Source: a virus
Virus record (IMG/VR): IMGVR_UViG_3300025617_000935
Coordinates: 1 to 50,286 of that record
Length of the DNA stretch: 50,286 nt
Direction: 5' to 3' (one strand)
Shown here: in pieces, positions 17,526 through 26,821 of the stretch
Layout of the letters: every line of letters starts with the position of its first letter
How positions within the stretch are numbered: position 1 is the first letter of the stretch
Notes under the pieces: model-generated
Seen by the model: the letters and a program-made list of their open reading frames with translations, nothing else
What the model was told of the DNA's origin: nothing
Databases searched by the model: none
Translations under genes and position numbers: made by a program

Positions 17526-18852
17526 TTTAGATTGCTATTATGCTATAAGCGGAATCAACCTTAAAAACGGGTTTGCAACTAGCTGTCCTACACAGCACGA
17601 AAAGTTTCAAATGCTTGATGACGAGTATCTGCCAAGCAAGTTTTTTAACAATGAAAACTTTAAAGATCATCGTAAAAAATTAATGAGTGGAACTTGGTGC
17701 AAGGGCTGCAATATGTGCGAGCATGTTGAACAAGCAAATGCAGGCAAGAGTATGCGCCAGGAACAAGAAGTTGATTTACAATATTATAATCACGAAACTG
17801 GAGAAACAGCATTTGAAGGATTGAAAACAATCGAAATGCGTTTCAGTCACAGTTGTAATATGAGTTGTTTGCATTGTAGTCAGGTATTCAGCAGCGGCTG
17901 GATGTCCAAGCTAAAAAAATATACACCTGACGAAGAAGATTATAAACACAATCTAATACAGCTAACCGGACAAATGCATCGACAGGATGCAGATGATGAT
18001 TACACTATAAGTATTAGTACATCTCGTGCTTTAGAAATAGTTGAAGATCTTAACACAAACTTTCCAAACCTTGAAAGAGTGGATTTCGCAGGCGGCGAAG
18101 TGTTGTATCAAAAACAGTTCTTTCCAACACTGAATAAACTAGCTGAACATCCTAATGCTGAAAATATGAAAATCATTTTTCATAGTAACTTTAATGCAGA
18201 TTTTGATGCAGTTGAGTTAAGCAGGCTACTAAGTTCTTTTGGCGATGTAAATATTCAAATAAGTGTTGATGCAGGTCCTAGATTATATCCGTATTTTAGA
18301 CAAGGCGATTGGCAAAAGTTAAAAGAAAATATAAATCGTTTTAAACAAGCCGACAATAATCATTGCGATATTAATGTAGTCTATACTACTGGAACTTATC
18401 AGCTTATGGAAATAAAAGATGCATTTCTTGGGTTTTTAGAACTTGACATTAACTATATTAATGTTAGTATAGTTTATACACCAGATTATCTAAATCCAAG
18501 TGTGATGTTGTTAAAGCATAGAAACTCGGTATTAAATGACATCGAAGAAACACGTAATGCTATATTTGGTGTAGACAAAAAAAGAAGAGAGAACGTAGAT
18601 ACGTCTAAAATGTTAAAAAGTCATTTCACTGTTGGAATAGAAAAGCCCTATGACATGTGGCAAGATATTACCAGTGCAGTTGCCGGACTTGAATACATAA
18701 GAAAATACATTCTAAACTACGATGCAAAAAAGTCTGACTGGACTGATTTTATGAAGTATATTGAAAAAACAGATAAAATATGGAAACAAGATTTCAACGA
18801 ACATATTGAAAACTATAAGTTTGTAGATGGAGAAGTTGTACGAAATGTTTAG
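17518..18852 (+). CDS. N-twitch radical SAM protein (divergent)
   Basis: 444 residues from a TTG start; GGGAG at a proper distance supports it, and the stop of the QueC-like gene overlaps it. N-terminal cysteines C6 and C23 are followed by WCKGCNMC (C61, C64, C67), then the rSAM motif C113-x3-C117-x2-C120 (SCNMSCLHCSQVFSSGW) and FAGGEVLY. The first cysteine block is less typical (DCYYAISGINL) than in the other twitch proteins. Lies between two QueC-like genes. Function unknown. Confidence 0.83.
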   Translation: MASLDCYYAISGINLKNGFATSCPTQHEKFQMLDDEYLPSKFFNNENFKDHRKKLMSGTWCKGCNMCEHVEQANAGKSMRQEQEVDLQYYNHETGETAFEGLKTIEMRFSHSCNMSCLHCSQVFSSGWMSKLKKYTPDEEDYKHNLIQLTGQMHRQDADDDYTISISTSRALEIVEDLNTNFPNLERVDFAGGEVLYQKQFFPTLNKLAEHPNAENMKIIFHSNFNADFDAVELSRLLSSFGDVNIQISVDAGPRLYPYFRQGDWQKLKENINRFKQADNNHCDINVVYTTGTYQLMEIKDAFLGFLELDINYINVSIVYTPDYLNPSVMLLKHRNSVLNDIEETRNAIFGVDKKRRENVDTSKMLKSHFTVGIEKPYDMWQDITSAVAGLEYIRKYILNYDAKKSDWTDFMKYIEKTDKIWKQDFNEHIENYKFVDGEVVRNV

Positions 18853-19669
18853 TACAAACAACTCATTATATAAAAATATTTCTAATGACGTACTACTTAC
18901 AACTTTTAGTAAGTTGACTATTCCATTTGATGAAAAATGGCAGCGTATTGGCATTAATCTTTCAGGTGGCGCCGACAGTGCGTTGTTAACATATCTGTTG
19001 TGTACAATCATACAGCGCAACAATCTAAATACAAAAGTAGATGTTATTACATACCAGCGTTGTTGGGAAACAAGACCTTGGCAAGGATATATTAGTTTAC
19101 AAGTATTTGACAAACTAAAAGACATGTTTCCTTATATTATTGAAAATAGATACACAACATATATTCCACCTGAAATAGAACATGGTGTAATAGGAGCTAG
19201 TATAAACGGCAAGAGTGGCGACCAGATTATAGTAGGAAGTTACAACAAGTTTGCAGCATGGGAATATAACTTGGATGCAGTGTACAATGCTACAAGTAAA
19301 AATCCAGATGACTTGCGTGAAGATCGCATGACCAATAGAGACAAAGATGCTGAGGATGGCGTAATAACTGACTTGTGGTTTTACAGCGGAAAAGTAAAAT
19401 CAACATTTGTACATCCTTTTAGATTTGTAAAAAAAGATTGGATTGTAGCACAATACCATATACACAATATACTAGATTTATACGACACAACACGCAGTTG
19501 CGAAGGCGATATAAATCACATGGAAAATATAAAAGAGGCATGTGGTCACTTTAGAGATTACAATGCAGGAATGTATATACCAGAATGCAAACAGTGTTGG
19601 TGGTGTGAAGAAAGAGATTGGGCAGACAAACAAGTAAAATCTGTCATTGAGGAAATAAATGAGCTTTGA
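18845..19669 (+). CDS. QueC-like PP-loop ATPase
   Basis: 274 residues from ATG 18845, chosen because GGAG lies about ten bases upstream; an earlier in-frame ATG at 18827 has no such site. PP-loop SGGADS at 40-45; C-terminal SCEGD...ECKQCWWCEERDWA, the same zinc-type ending as the other copies. Closest in layout to 16647-17525 (shared LCTxI.R..L.TKVDV.T and W...PW segments), so the two are a duplicated pair separated by one rSAM gene. Predicted to activate a carboxylate or similar group with ATP. Confidence 0.8.
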   Translation: MFSTNNSLYKNISNDVLLTTFSKLTIPFDEKWQRIGINLSGGADSALLTYLLCTIIQRNNLNTKVDVITYQRCWETRPWQGYISLQVFDKLKDMFPYIIENRYTTYIPPEIEHGVIGASINGKSGDQIIVGSYNKFAAWEYNLDAVYNATSKNPDDLREDRMTNRDKDAEDGVITDLWFYSGKVKSTFVHPFRFVKKDWIVAQYHIHNILDLYDTTRSCEGDINHMENIKEACGHFRDYNAGMYIPECKQCWWCEERDWADKQVKSVIEEINEL

Positions 19670-20813
19670 TACTATTGATTTGTTAACTGGAAAGTTGTTT
19701 CAAGTTACGTGGGATCTTGGAAGACGGTGCAACTATGACTGTAGTTATTGCCCAATACACAGACATGACAATTTTAGTAAACATGCTACATTGGATGAAC
19801 TAAAAGCCAATGTAGATTTCCTGTTTGAATACATTGACGTATACATGGAACATCGCAACTTCAAAGAAGCAAATGTTGGATTTACAGGAGGCGAGCCCAC
19901 AGTCAATCCTCACTTTATTCCTTTTGCAAAATATCTAAAAGAAGAATACGAAGCAAAATATCAAGACAAGTGGGAAGCTGATTTTGCTCTTACAAGCAAT
20001 GGCGCATTTAGTGAAAAAATGGGCCAAGCAATAATGGAAAACTTCTGTCACGCTACTATTAGCTATCACAGTGAAAGCGATAGCAAACTCAAACAGCAAG
20101 TAAAAGATAGAATATTACAGTTGCATTATCAAGGTGATATGTACGAGTGTACAGTTAGTGTGAATGTTATGTTTCACGCAGAATATTTTGATGAGTGCAA
20201 GGAACTATGCGAGTTTTTACAGCAGCACGGTGTTGATTTTGTTCCACGTGTCATTGGCGAAGAACCTGATAGCAAGCCCAGCTTTGCTCATCAGTACAAC
20301 GAAGAACAACTCGCATGGATGAAAAACTATTGGAAACAAAAAAATGATGCGCTGTATGCTAGTAGTGCAGTAGGTGATGTTGTAAAAAATGCAAAAAAAC
20401 TAGGAAGCAGTATAGGTCGTCCTTGCTGTGGCAGTAGAGACATGATGCTGCACAATGGTACAGAAAAACGTAAAAGCACATTTGTAGATTTTAGAGAGTT
20501 TAAAGGTTGGAAATGCAGTGTTAACTGGTTCTTCTTGCATTTAGAACAGCAAACAGATCAAGTGTTTCATCATCAAACCTGTCAAGCAAAGTTTAATGGC
20601 ACAAGAGGCGCAATAGGAAAAATAAGTGAAGGTAAAAAACTAGTAGATGATTTGAGAAAACAGATGCAATCTGGAACAATGCCTACTATTGTTTGTCCAA
20701 AACAGACATGTGGCTGCGGATTATGTGCGCCCAAGAGTATGCAAACAGACAAGTTATTAAACGTATTAAACAACCATATAGACATAGGAGTATTAGATGA
20801 TCATAACGGGTAA
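19659..20813 (+). CDS. Radical SAM protein with cysteine-rich C-terminus
   Basis: 384 residues. Motif C24-x3-C28-x2-C31 (RRCNYDCSYCPIHRH) and VGFTGGEPTVNPHF are classic. The C-terminal region holds GRPCCGSRDM, WKCSVNWFF, HHQTCQAKFNG and CPKQTCGCGLCAPKSM, enough cysteines for one or two auxiliary clusters. The same ending, GCGLC.PK(S/G), occurs in 30311-31507, its paralogue. Overlaps neighbouring genes by 11 and 17 bases. Substrate unknown. Confidence 0.88.
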   Translation: MSFDTIDLLTGKLFQVTWDLGRRCNYDCSYCPIHRHDNFSKHATLDELKANVDFLFEYIDVYMEHRNFKEANVGFTGGEPTVNPHFIPFAKYLKEEYEAKYQDKWEADFALTSNGAFSEKMGQAIMENFCHATISYHSESDSKLKQQVKDRILQLHYQGDMYECTVSVNVMFHAEYFDECKELCEFLQQHGVDFVPRVIGEEPDSKPSFAHQYNEEQLAWMKNYWKQKNDALYASSAVGDVVKNAKKLGSSIGRPCCGSRDMMLHNGTEKRKSTFVDFREFKGWKCSVNWFFLHLEQQTDQVFHHQTCQAKFNGTRGAIGKISEGKKLVDDLRKQMQSGTMPTIVCPKQTCGCGLCAPKSMQTDKLLNVLNNHIDIGVLDDHNG

Positions 20814-21351
20814 CAAAGACACAGGTGTAGCTGGAGCATTGGCAAAGATTTATCCTGATGCAGAGTTTATTAGTAGAAGTACTGGTTATGACTTTGGTAA
20901 AAAAGTTGATATGGAAAGATGTGCCGAAGCGGTGATACATCATGATGTGTTTATCAACTGTAGTGCGTTGTTTAGATTCAATCAAACCAGTTTACTTGAT
21001 ATTGTTTATAAAAAATGCATACTCGAAAATCACCAATGCCATATTATTAACATAGGCAGTACCACTGATAGAGTTAAAAAAGGCGGTGCCTGGTTGTACA
21101 ATGCAGAAAAGAAAGCATTGCGTGATTACAGTAATACATTAGGGCTTACTGGTATATGGGCAAGCGGCCCTAAAATAAGTTATATCAGTCTTGGAACACT
21201 TGACAACAATCAAGCAAAACATCCGGACAGAAAAACCATGGATATCAATCTAGCTGCTGAGTATATCAAATGGATAGTTGATCAGCCCAAGCATTTAAAT
21301 ATCAACGAGTTGAGCATTGATCCAATGCAACCGGAGAACTGGTATGCCTAG
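20797..21351 (+). CDS. Short-chain dehydrogenase/reductase-like protein
   Basis: 184 residues. The N-terminus (MIITGNKDTGVAGALAKIYP) is a glycine-rich Rossmann dinucleotide-binding start, FINCSALF a second strand, IINIGSTTD the serine strand, and Y101-x3-K105 (YNAEKKAL) the SDR catalytic pair. About 60 residues shorter than a standard SDR, mostly at the C-terminus and in the first helices. It would oxidise or reduce a hydroxyl/carbonyl using NAD(P)H. Embedded between rSAM genes with overlaps at both ends. Confidence 0.7.
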   Translation: MIITGNKDTGVAGALAKIYPDAEFISRSTGYDFGKKVDMERCAEAVIHHDVFINCSALFRFNQTSLLDIVYKKCILENHQCHIINIGSTTDRVKKGGAWLYNAEKKALRDYSNTLGLTGIWASGPKISYISLGTLDNNQAKHPDRKTMDINLAAEYIKWIVDQPKHLNINELSIDPMQPENWYA

Positions 21352-22489
21352 TATGCCAAAATATGCATGTGCGTTGCCATTTCATCACATGGCAATGCGT
21401 CCTGACGGTCAAATACGACCGTGCTGCGTATTTAGAGAAGAAGAAGTTCCGGATGATTTAAATGTTGCACACCCTGATCCGTTTAATCATGAATATATGA
21501 ACTATCTTAGACAAAAAATGTCTAGAGATGAGTATGTTCACGGCTGTAAAAAGTGTTATGATGATGAAAAAAGCAGTGCTAGAAGTATGCGCACCGATAT
21601 ACACAGCAGGCTTATAGGAGATTTTGGATTACCTACTGATGAAGAGGGCAGAGGAAAGATAAAAAAACTTACAAACATTGATTTGGCTCTAAGTAATGTG
21701 TGTAATAATAAATGTAGAATGTGTATGCCTGAACTTAGTACACATTGGTACAGTGATGCTAGAAAACTTGGTCGAAAAATACCAAAAGGCATCATCACAG
21801 ATAATACTATTGTCAATCATTATGATTTATCTGACTTGAGATTTATAAAAGTACTTGGCGGCGAGCCAATGATGGAACAAGATAAGTTGATCAAAGTACT
21901 CAACAAATGCAATCTTAGTCAGTTAAGTATATTATTAGTAACAAACGTGAGTATACTACCAAATGAACAACTAGTCAAACTATTACAACAATGTAAAAAA
22001 GTACATATTGATTTGAGTATTGATAGTTATGGAGAGCTCAATGAGTTTCTTCGTAAAGACAGTAAATGGGACACAGTTTATAATAATCTTATTTGGTACA
22101 AACAACATTTCAAGCACATAAATGTGCATAGTGCATTTAGTATATACAATGTAAACAAGATACACGAGATATTAGATTTTTGTATCGAGCAAGAGTTGTA
22201 TCATGAGTGTGTAGTTATTGACGGACCAGAGTGGATGCAACCACGTAACTTGCACGAAGATGTAAAACCTTGGATTTTAGAATATTTACAAAGCATTGAA
22301 AAAAACTATACTGTGTTATACCGTAAAATATTTGCGCAGCTTGTACACGAGATTAAACAGCCTGGCAACTTTGGATTGTTTTTAAGAAATGATGCTCAGT
22401 TAAACAAGATTAGAAAAGAACATTGGATGGATAAAAATAGCGATCTTTGGAACAAGTTGGAACATTTAATAACACCAGATCAGTTTTAA
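21344..22489 (+). CDS. N-twitch radical SAM protein
   Basis: 381 residues from ATG 21344, placed nine bases after GGAG and overlapping the SDR stop; an upstream TTG (21317) lacks such a site. N-terminal block YACALPFHHMAMRPDGQIRPCC (C9, C27, C28), then C68-x2-C71, rSAM motif C120-x3-C124-x2-C127 (VCNNKCRMCMPELSTHW), and VLGGEPMM. Last gene before the 44-base gap at 22490-22533, the largest break within this half of the island. Confidence 0.86.
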   Translation: MPSMPKYACALPFHHMAMRPDGQIRPCCVFREEEVPDDLNVAHPDPFNHEYMNYLRQKMSRDEYVHGCKKCYDDEKSSARSMRTDIHSRLIGDFGLPTDEEGRGKIKKLTNIDLALSNVCNNKCRMCMPELSTHWYSDARKLGRKIPKGIITDNTIVNHYDLSDLRFIKVLGGEPMMEQDKLIKVLNKCNLSQLSILLVTNVSILPNEQLVKLLQQCKKVHIDLSIDSYGELNEFLRKDSKWDTVYNNLIWYKQHFKHINVHSAFSIYNVNKIHEILDFCIEQELYHECVVIDGPEWMQPRNLHEDVKPWILEYLQSIEKNYTVLYRKIFAQLVHEIKQPGNFGLFLRNDAQLNKIRKEHWMDKNSDLWNKLEHLITPDQF

Positions 22490-22504
22490 TATTATAACCA
22501 AATA

Positions 22505-22522
22505 GTTAAATACATATATAAT
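22505..22522 (+). promoter_or_regulatory. Possible internal promoter in the island
   Basis: The 44-base gap holds GTTAAATA (22505-22512), one base off the late box GATAAATA, and TATAAT (22517-22522), a consensus -10 with no good -35. Either could fire; which, if any, cannot be decided from sequence. Confidence 0.35.
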
Positions 22523-22533
22523 GGAGAACATTA

Positions 22534-23913
22534 ATGACCTGTAACAGTAATACGTTGTGCCCGATTCCATGGATGAGTCAAAGTCTCCGTGCTAATGGCG
22601 ATATTCGTGTATGTTGTCAAGCACAACATGGACCAACAGGCGGCACACTCAAAGACGATACAGGCCGACCTTATAATGCTCGTACTGCTAATCTTAAAGA
22701 TACACGAAACAGTAAGTTAAGCAAAGAAATACGTCAATATATGATGAAAGATAAGTGGCATCCTGAGTGTGTTCGTTGTCAAACAGAATCCGAAGCAGGC
22801 ATGCGTAGTCGCCAAAGTTATGAAAATGAAATTTGGATTAATACTGGAGATTATAAATGGGATGAGTTATTATCTCATACACAAGAAGATGGCACTATCG
22901 ATGTAGATAAAATCGACTGTAGTTTTTATGATGTAAGATTTGGTAATCTTTGTAACTTACGTTGTCGTATGTGCGGCCCAACTGATAGTAGTATGTGGTA
23001 TGAAGACCAAGTTAAACTTTGGGGACCTAAATATAAAGATAGTCATGGCCCTGTTAACCTTGTTAAAAATACTAAAGGCAAGTTTGAACCAGATGTAAAT
23101 GTGTACGATTGGCATCAAAGCGACCATTACTGGGAACAAATGGACGCTAATATTAGTGAAATAAAAAAACTTTATATTGTTGGTGGCGAACCACTAATGA
23201 TTGACAGACATTATGAATTTTTACAAAAGTGTGTAGACGAAGGACATGCTCATAAAATTATTGTAGAGTATAATACCAATCTTACAAATGTTCCGCAACG
23301 TGCATGGGATGTTTGGAAACATTTTAAACGCATCAATATTGGTGCTAGTATTGACGGTATTGGAGAAATAAATCATTACATGCGATACCCGAGTCATTTT
23401 GATAAAATACACGAAAACCTACAAAAGTTTGCAACAGCCGAAGGCAACTATAAAGTATGGATTGCTGCTACTATCAATGTTTTTAATGCATTACATTTTC
23501 CTGAATTTATGGAATGGATTATTTTAAACAAAATGCCAAAAGTAAACGATGATAATTGGAGACCAGTAATAACTCCGCATCCGTTACACGGTCCACGTTT
23601 TCTAAATATGCGTATGTTGCCCAAGTTTGCAAAAGATGCAGTTCATGCCAAGTATGAAGAATATAAACCACGTCTTACAAAGTTAATCGATGACACAAAT
23701 TGGCCAGATCATAGAAAAGAAGCTTCTAAAAAAGAAGTAATAAAACTATTAGATCAGTACAGCAGTTATATGTATGCTAAAGATTTTAGCGATGCACTTC
23801 CGCAGTTTTGGGAAGCAACTCGTAGATTGGATAAGATACGTAACCATAGTATTGAAGATTATATTCCAGAGCTTTACGATTTATTAAAGGATACAGAACC
23901 TAAAGATGAGTAA
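22534..23913 (+). CDS. N-twitch radical SAM protein
   Basis: 459 residues; ATG preceded by GGAG. N-terminal block LCPIPWMSQSLRANGDIRVCC (C9, C27, C28), C79-x2-C82 (ECVRCQTESEAGMRSR), rSAM motif C140-x3-C144-x2-C147 (LCNLRCRMCGPTDSS) and IVGGEPLM. The next gene is its close paralogue (shared NxDIRxCC, WHPEC.RC, CRMCGPT, YNxNLTNV, IGASIDG), a tandem duplication. The C-terminal segments (RRLDKIRNHSIEDYIPELYDLL / NRLDKIRNQNILDIVPQYKDLF) also match. Substrate unknown. Confidence 0.88.
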   Translation: MTCNSNTLCPIPWMSQSLRANGDIRVCCQAQHGPTGGTLKDDTGRPYNARTANLKDTRNSKLSKEIRQYMMKDKWHPECVRCQTESEAGMRSRQSYENEIWINTGDYKWDELLSHTQEDGTIDVDKIDCSFYDVRFGNLCNLRCRMCGPTDSSMWYEDQVKLWGPKYKDSHGPVNLVKNTKGKFEPDVNVYDWHQSDHYWEQMDANISEIKKLYIVGGEPLMIDRHYEFLQKCVDEGHAHKIIVEYNTNLTNVPQRAWDVWKHFKRINIGASIDGIGEINHYMRYPSHFDKIHENLQKFATAEGNYKVWIAATINVFNALHFPEFMEWIILNKMPKVNDDNWRPVITPHPLHGPRFLNMRMLPKFAKDAVHAKYEEYKPRLTKLIDDTNWPDHRKEASKKEVIKLLDQYSSYMYAKDFSDALPQFWEATRRLDKIRNHSIEDYIPELYDLLKDTEPKDE

Positions 23914-25255
23914 AACTTTTTGTCCTATGCCGTGGAATAGTATCAATATTAGAAACAATGGCGATATACGCATATGTTGTAACACCAATAGCTATACTAA
24001 GAATAGAGGTATAGTTAGGAAAGCCGACGGAACACCCTATAATATAGGCAAACATGAAATAGACGATGCAAGGAACGCAGAACTATTAAATGAAGTTAGA
24101 TTAAAGATGCTCAATGATGAATGGCACCCTGAGTGTGAACGTTGCCGACAAGAAGAAATAAACGGTATTAAAAGTCGAAGAGAACACGAAGTATTAGAAT
24201 GGGGAGAATACAGCGGAGATTTTGGTGTAGAAGCAGCTAGAGCTGTTACAAATGACGATGGCAGTATTGATACTAATGCTCAACCAATAGAGTTTTTTGA
24301 TATTCGTTATGGAAACTTCTGCAATCTAAAATGCAGAATGTGCGGGCCAACAGAAAGTCATACATGGTTTAATGATTATGTAAAGTTAAAAGGCAAACCA
24401 GAGTTTAACGACACTCATGGTACTGTTGTGTTAGAAAAAAACTCCAAAGGTAGATGGGAAACAGATAGTTATAACTGGTTTAAACAAAGCAACTGGTTTT
24501 GGAATCAGTTTGAAAAACACACAGGTAATACAAAACGTATGTACATTGTTGGCGGCGAGCCATTAATCATTGATGAACATCTAGAATTACTTGAAAGACT
24601 GGTAGCAAATGGAAACAGCAGTAATATTGAAATTGAGTATAACAGCAACTTAACAAATGTCACACCTAGTATTATTAAGTTGTGGGAACAGTTTAAACAA
24701 ATACGTATAGGTGCTAGTATTGATGGATTTGGCGATGTGTTTAATTATCAACGAGCTCCTGCAAACTGGAACAAAGTATATAAAAATATGGAGCTATTAG
24801 AAAAAAATAAAAATATAAACTTAAAAGGTTGGTTTACTTATACAGTAACTCCATTAAATCTTTTTCATTTGCCAGATTTTATGCGTTGGAAGTTAGAAGA
24901 AAGTGGATTAGAAAAGTTTAATCCAGTTACTACTGCTAAACCTATTATAACATATCACATGTGTCATGCTCCAAAATATTATAATGTTAAAATATTGCCT
25001 CAGTATTTAAAGGATAAAGTAAGTGATACATTTTTTGAACACAAACAATGGATTGATAGTACATCGTACAATGAAAAAATAAAAAATAACTTTGTTGACA
25101 TATTAAATAAAGTTGAACGCTTTATGCACAGCGAAGATTATAATGAACATCTTCCAACATTTATCGATACAACCAACCGGCTTGATAAAATACGTAATCA
25201 AAATATTTTAGATATAGTTCCACAATACAAGGATTTGTTTGATGAGAATAACTAA
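23906..25255 (+). CDS. N-twitch radical SAM protein, tandem paralogue
   Basis: 449 residues. N-terminal block FCPMPWNSINIRNNGDIRICC (C6, C24, C25), C77-x2-C80, rSAM motif C139-x3-C143-x2-C146 (FCNLKCRMCGPTESH) and IVGGEPLI. Duplicate of the preceding gene. Two different copies kept next to each other suggests successive or parallel modifications instead of simple redundancy (inference). Overlaps the previous gene by 8 bases and the next by 14. Confidence 0.88.
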   Translation: MSKTFCPMPWNSINIRNNGDIRICCNTNSYTKNRGIVRKADGTPYNIGKHEIDDARNAELLNEVRLKMLNDEWHPECERCRQEEINGIKSRREHEVLEWGEYSGDFGVEAARAVTNDDGSIDTNAQPIEFFDIRYGNFCNLKCRMCGPTESHTWFNDYVKLKGKPEFNDTHGTVVLEKNSKGRWETDSYNWFKQSNWFWNQFEKHTGNTKRMYIVGGEPLIIDEHLELLERLVANGNSSNIEIEYNSNLTNVTPSIIKLWEQFKQIRIGASIDGFGDVFNYQRAPANWNKVYKNMELLEKNKNINLKGWFTYTVTPLNLFHLPDFMRWKLEESGLEKFNPVTTAKPIITYHMCHAPKYYNVKILPQYLKDKVSDTFFEHKQWIDSTSYNEKIKNNFVDILNKVERFMHSEDYNEHLPTFIDTTNRLDKIRNQNILDIVPQYKDLFDENN

Positions 25256-26138
25256 TGAAAACCTTGATTGTTGTATATTAACTTTATTTGTTCATAATGT
25301 ATGTAACTTTAGTTGTAGTTATTGTAATGATTATCATAGAGACGGAAGCCATCGTTGGCCCGTAAACTGGCAACCATATCTTGATTTAATACAAGAAGTT
25401 AAAAAAAGAAACAAATATGTTTATGTAGAAATATTAGGCGGCGAACCTACTGTTTGGCCTAAGTTTCAAGAGTTTGTTGATACTATCAGTGACGAAGATG
25501 TGTTTGTTGAATATGCTACAAATGCAAGCCGGACACTTCGTTATTGGAAATCTTTTAAAGCACAAAGGTCGTTTGTATTTCTAAGCTGGCATGCAGAAGA
25601 AGCAGACGATGATCATTTTGTTGAAGTTGCTAAAATAATGCAGCATAAAGCAAGTGTAAGTATTCCTTTAATGATTGTACCTGACAACTATGAGAGAGCT
25701 AAAATTTTATACGAAAGACTATCAGAGCTTAATGTTGAAATAACCCCAAAGTTTACTAGAACCAGTATTGACGGAACTAGTTATTTTGAATATACCGAAG
25801 AACAAAGAGACTGGATACAAAATAATAGTTGTAATAAAATGAAACCATTTGGTATTGATTGGAAAATACCACAAACCTTACATTATGACGGAACACCAAT
25901 AAAGTTTATGAAAGTATTAGATCAAAACTTACATAAGTTTACAGGATGGTCTTGTACAGCAGGTATTAGACGTCTAATGGTAGAACCTGATGGAAATATC
26001 AAACGCTGTACTAAAGGTGTCGGCGGAAGTTTAGGTAATATTAAAACAGGCAAGTATACATTGCCCGATGATCCAATAATATGTGATTATCGTGCATGTC
26101 CTTGTAAGTTAGATGCGGTAGTTGAAAAATGGATATAG
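25242..26138 (+). CDS. Radical SAM protein with short SPASM-like C-terminus
   Basis: 298 residues from ATG 25242 (AAGGA upstream; the preceding TTG at 25239 is less likely). Motif C21-x3-C25-x2-C28 (VCNFSCSYCNDYHRDG), ILGGEPTVWP, then FTGWSCTAGIRRLMVEPDGNIKRC and a terminal ICDYRACPCK. The FKGW/FTGWSC.AG...EPDG..KR block is shared with 34301-35413, its paralogue. Compact: barrel plus one auxiliary cluster region. Substrate unknown. Confidence 0.87.
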   Translation: MRITNENLDCCILTLFVHNVCNFSCSYCNDYHRDGSHRWPVNWQPYLDLIQEVKKRNKYVYVEILGGEPTVWPKFQEFVDTISDEDVFVEYATNASRTLRYWKSFKAQRSFVFLSWHAEEADDDHFVEVAKIMQHKASVSIPLMIVPDNYERAKILYERLSELNVEITPKFTRTSIDGTSYFEYTEEQRDWIQNNSCNKMKPFGIDWKIPQTLHYDGTPIKFMKVLDQNLHKFTGWSCTAGIRRLMVEPDGNIKRCTKGVGGSLGNIKTGKYTLPDDPIICDYRACPCKLDAVVEKWI

Positions 26139-26821
26139 ATCCCTTTCTTACAGTAAGCACTTCAGATTTTTGTAATAAATCTCTTCTATTTCAAGATGCT
26201 AATGAAGAAAAGTTATTTTATCATAATAAAAAAAAGATAAAAACTTATAAGGACGGATTTTATTTTAAAAATCCTATAGATTATACTATAAATAAATTTG
26301 GATATAGATGCAATCATGTTTTGCCACCTGATACTGATTATATATTAGCATTAGGTTGTAGTCATACGTTTGGACATTCTCTGCACAAAGAACATAGGTA
26401 TACCGACTTACTAGAATCTCATTATAATATACCAGTATTAAACCTTGGAGTTTCAGGAGGATCGTGCAATCTTATAAAAGATAATTTATTACAACTATTA
26501 AATAGTGGATACAGACTACCAAAGATAGTTATATTACAATGGCCTAATAAACTTAGGCTGTTTTATGGAACAACTAGATTGCAAACTGATTTAAAACAAG
26601 CAACAGAAACTATGGAAAGTTTACAACAATATAGCGAAACATCACAATGCCAGACATATTGGTTGCTTGCTAAACATAATATATCTTTTGTAGATTTTTC
26701 AGTATTTGAACAGGATGATAATCATTTTTATATTGATGATGCAAGAGATTTTGATCATCTAGGGATTGATTCAAATATAAAAATATTTAAATATATCAAA
26801 GAGAGAATAGATGGAATATAA
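26129..26821 (+). CDS. SGNH/GDSL-like hydrolase
   Basis: 230 residues. ILALGCSHTFGHSL gives a block I nucleophile at S78; LNLGVSGGSCNLI fits block II; FDHLG close to the C-terminus fits the DxxH of block V. These are the marks of the SGNH esterase/acyltransferase fold. In phages such proteins often deacetylate or acylate glycans, and a family member could equally transfer an acyl group. No signal peptide, so cytoplasmic. It overlaps both neighbours by about ten bases. Confidence 0.7.
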   Translation: MDIDPFLTVSTSDFCNKSLLFQDANEEKLFYHNKKKIKTYKDGFYFKNPIDYTINKFGYRCNHVLPPDTDYILALGCSHTFGHSLHKEHRYTDLLESHYNIPVLNLGVSGGSCNLIKDNLLQLLNSGYRLPKIVILQWPNKLRLFYGTTRLQTDLKQATETMESLQQYSETSQCQTYWLLAKHNISFVDFSVFEQDDNHFYIDDARDFDHLGIDSNIKIFKYIKERIDGI

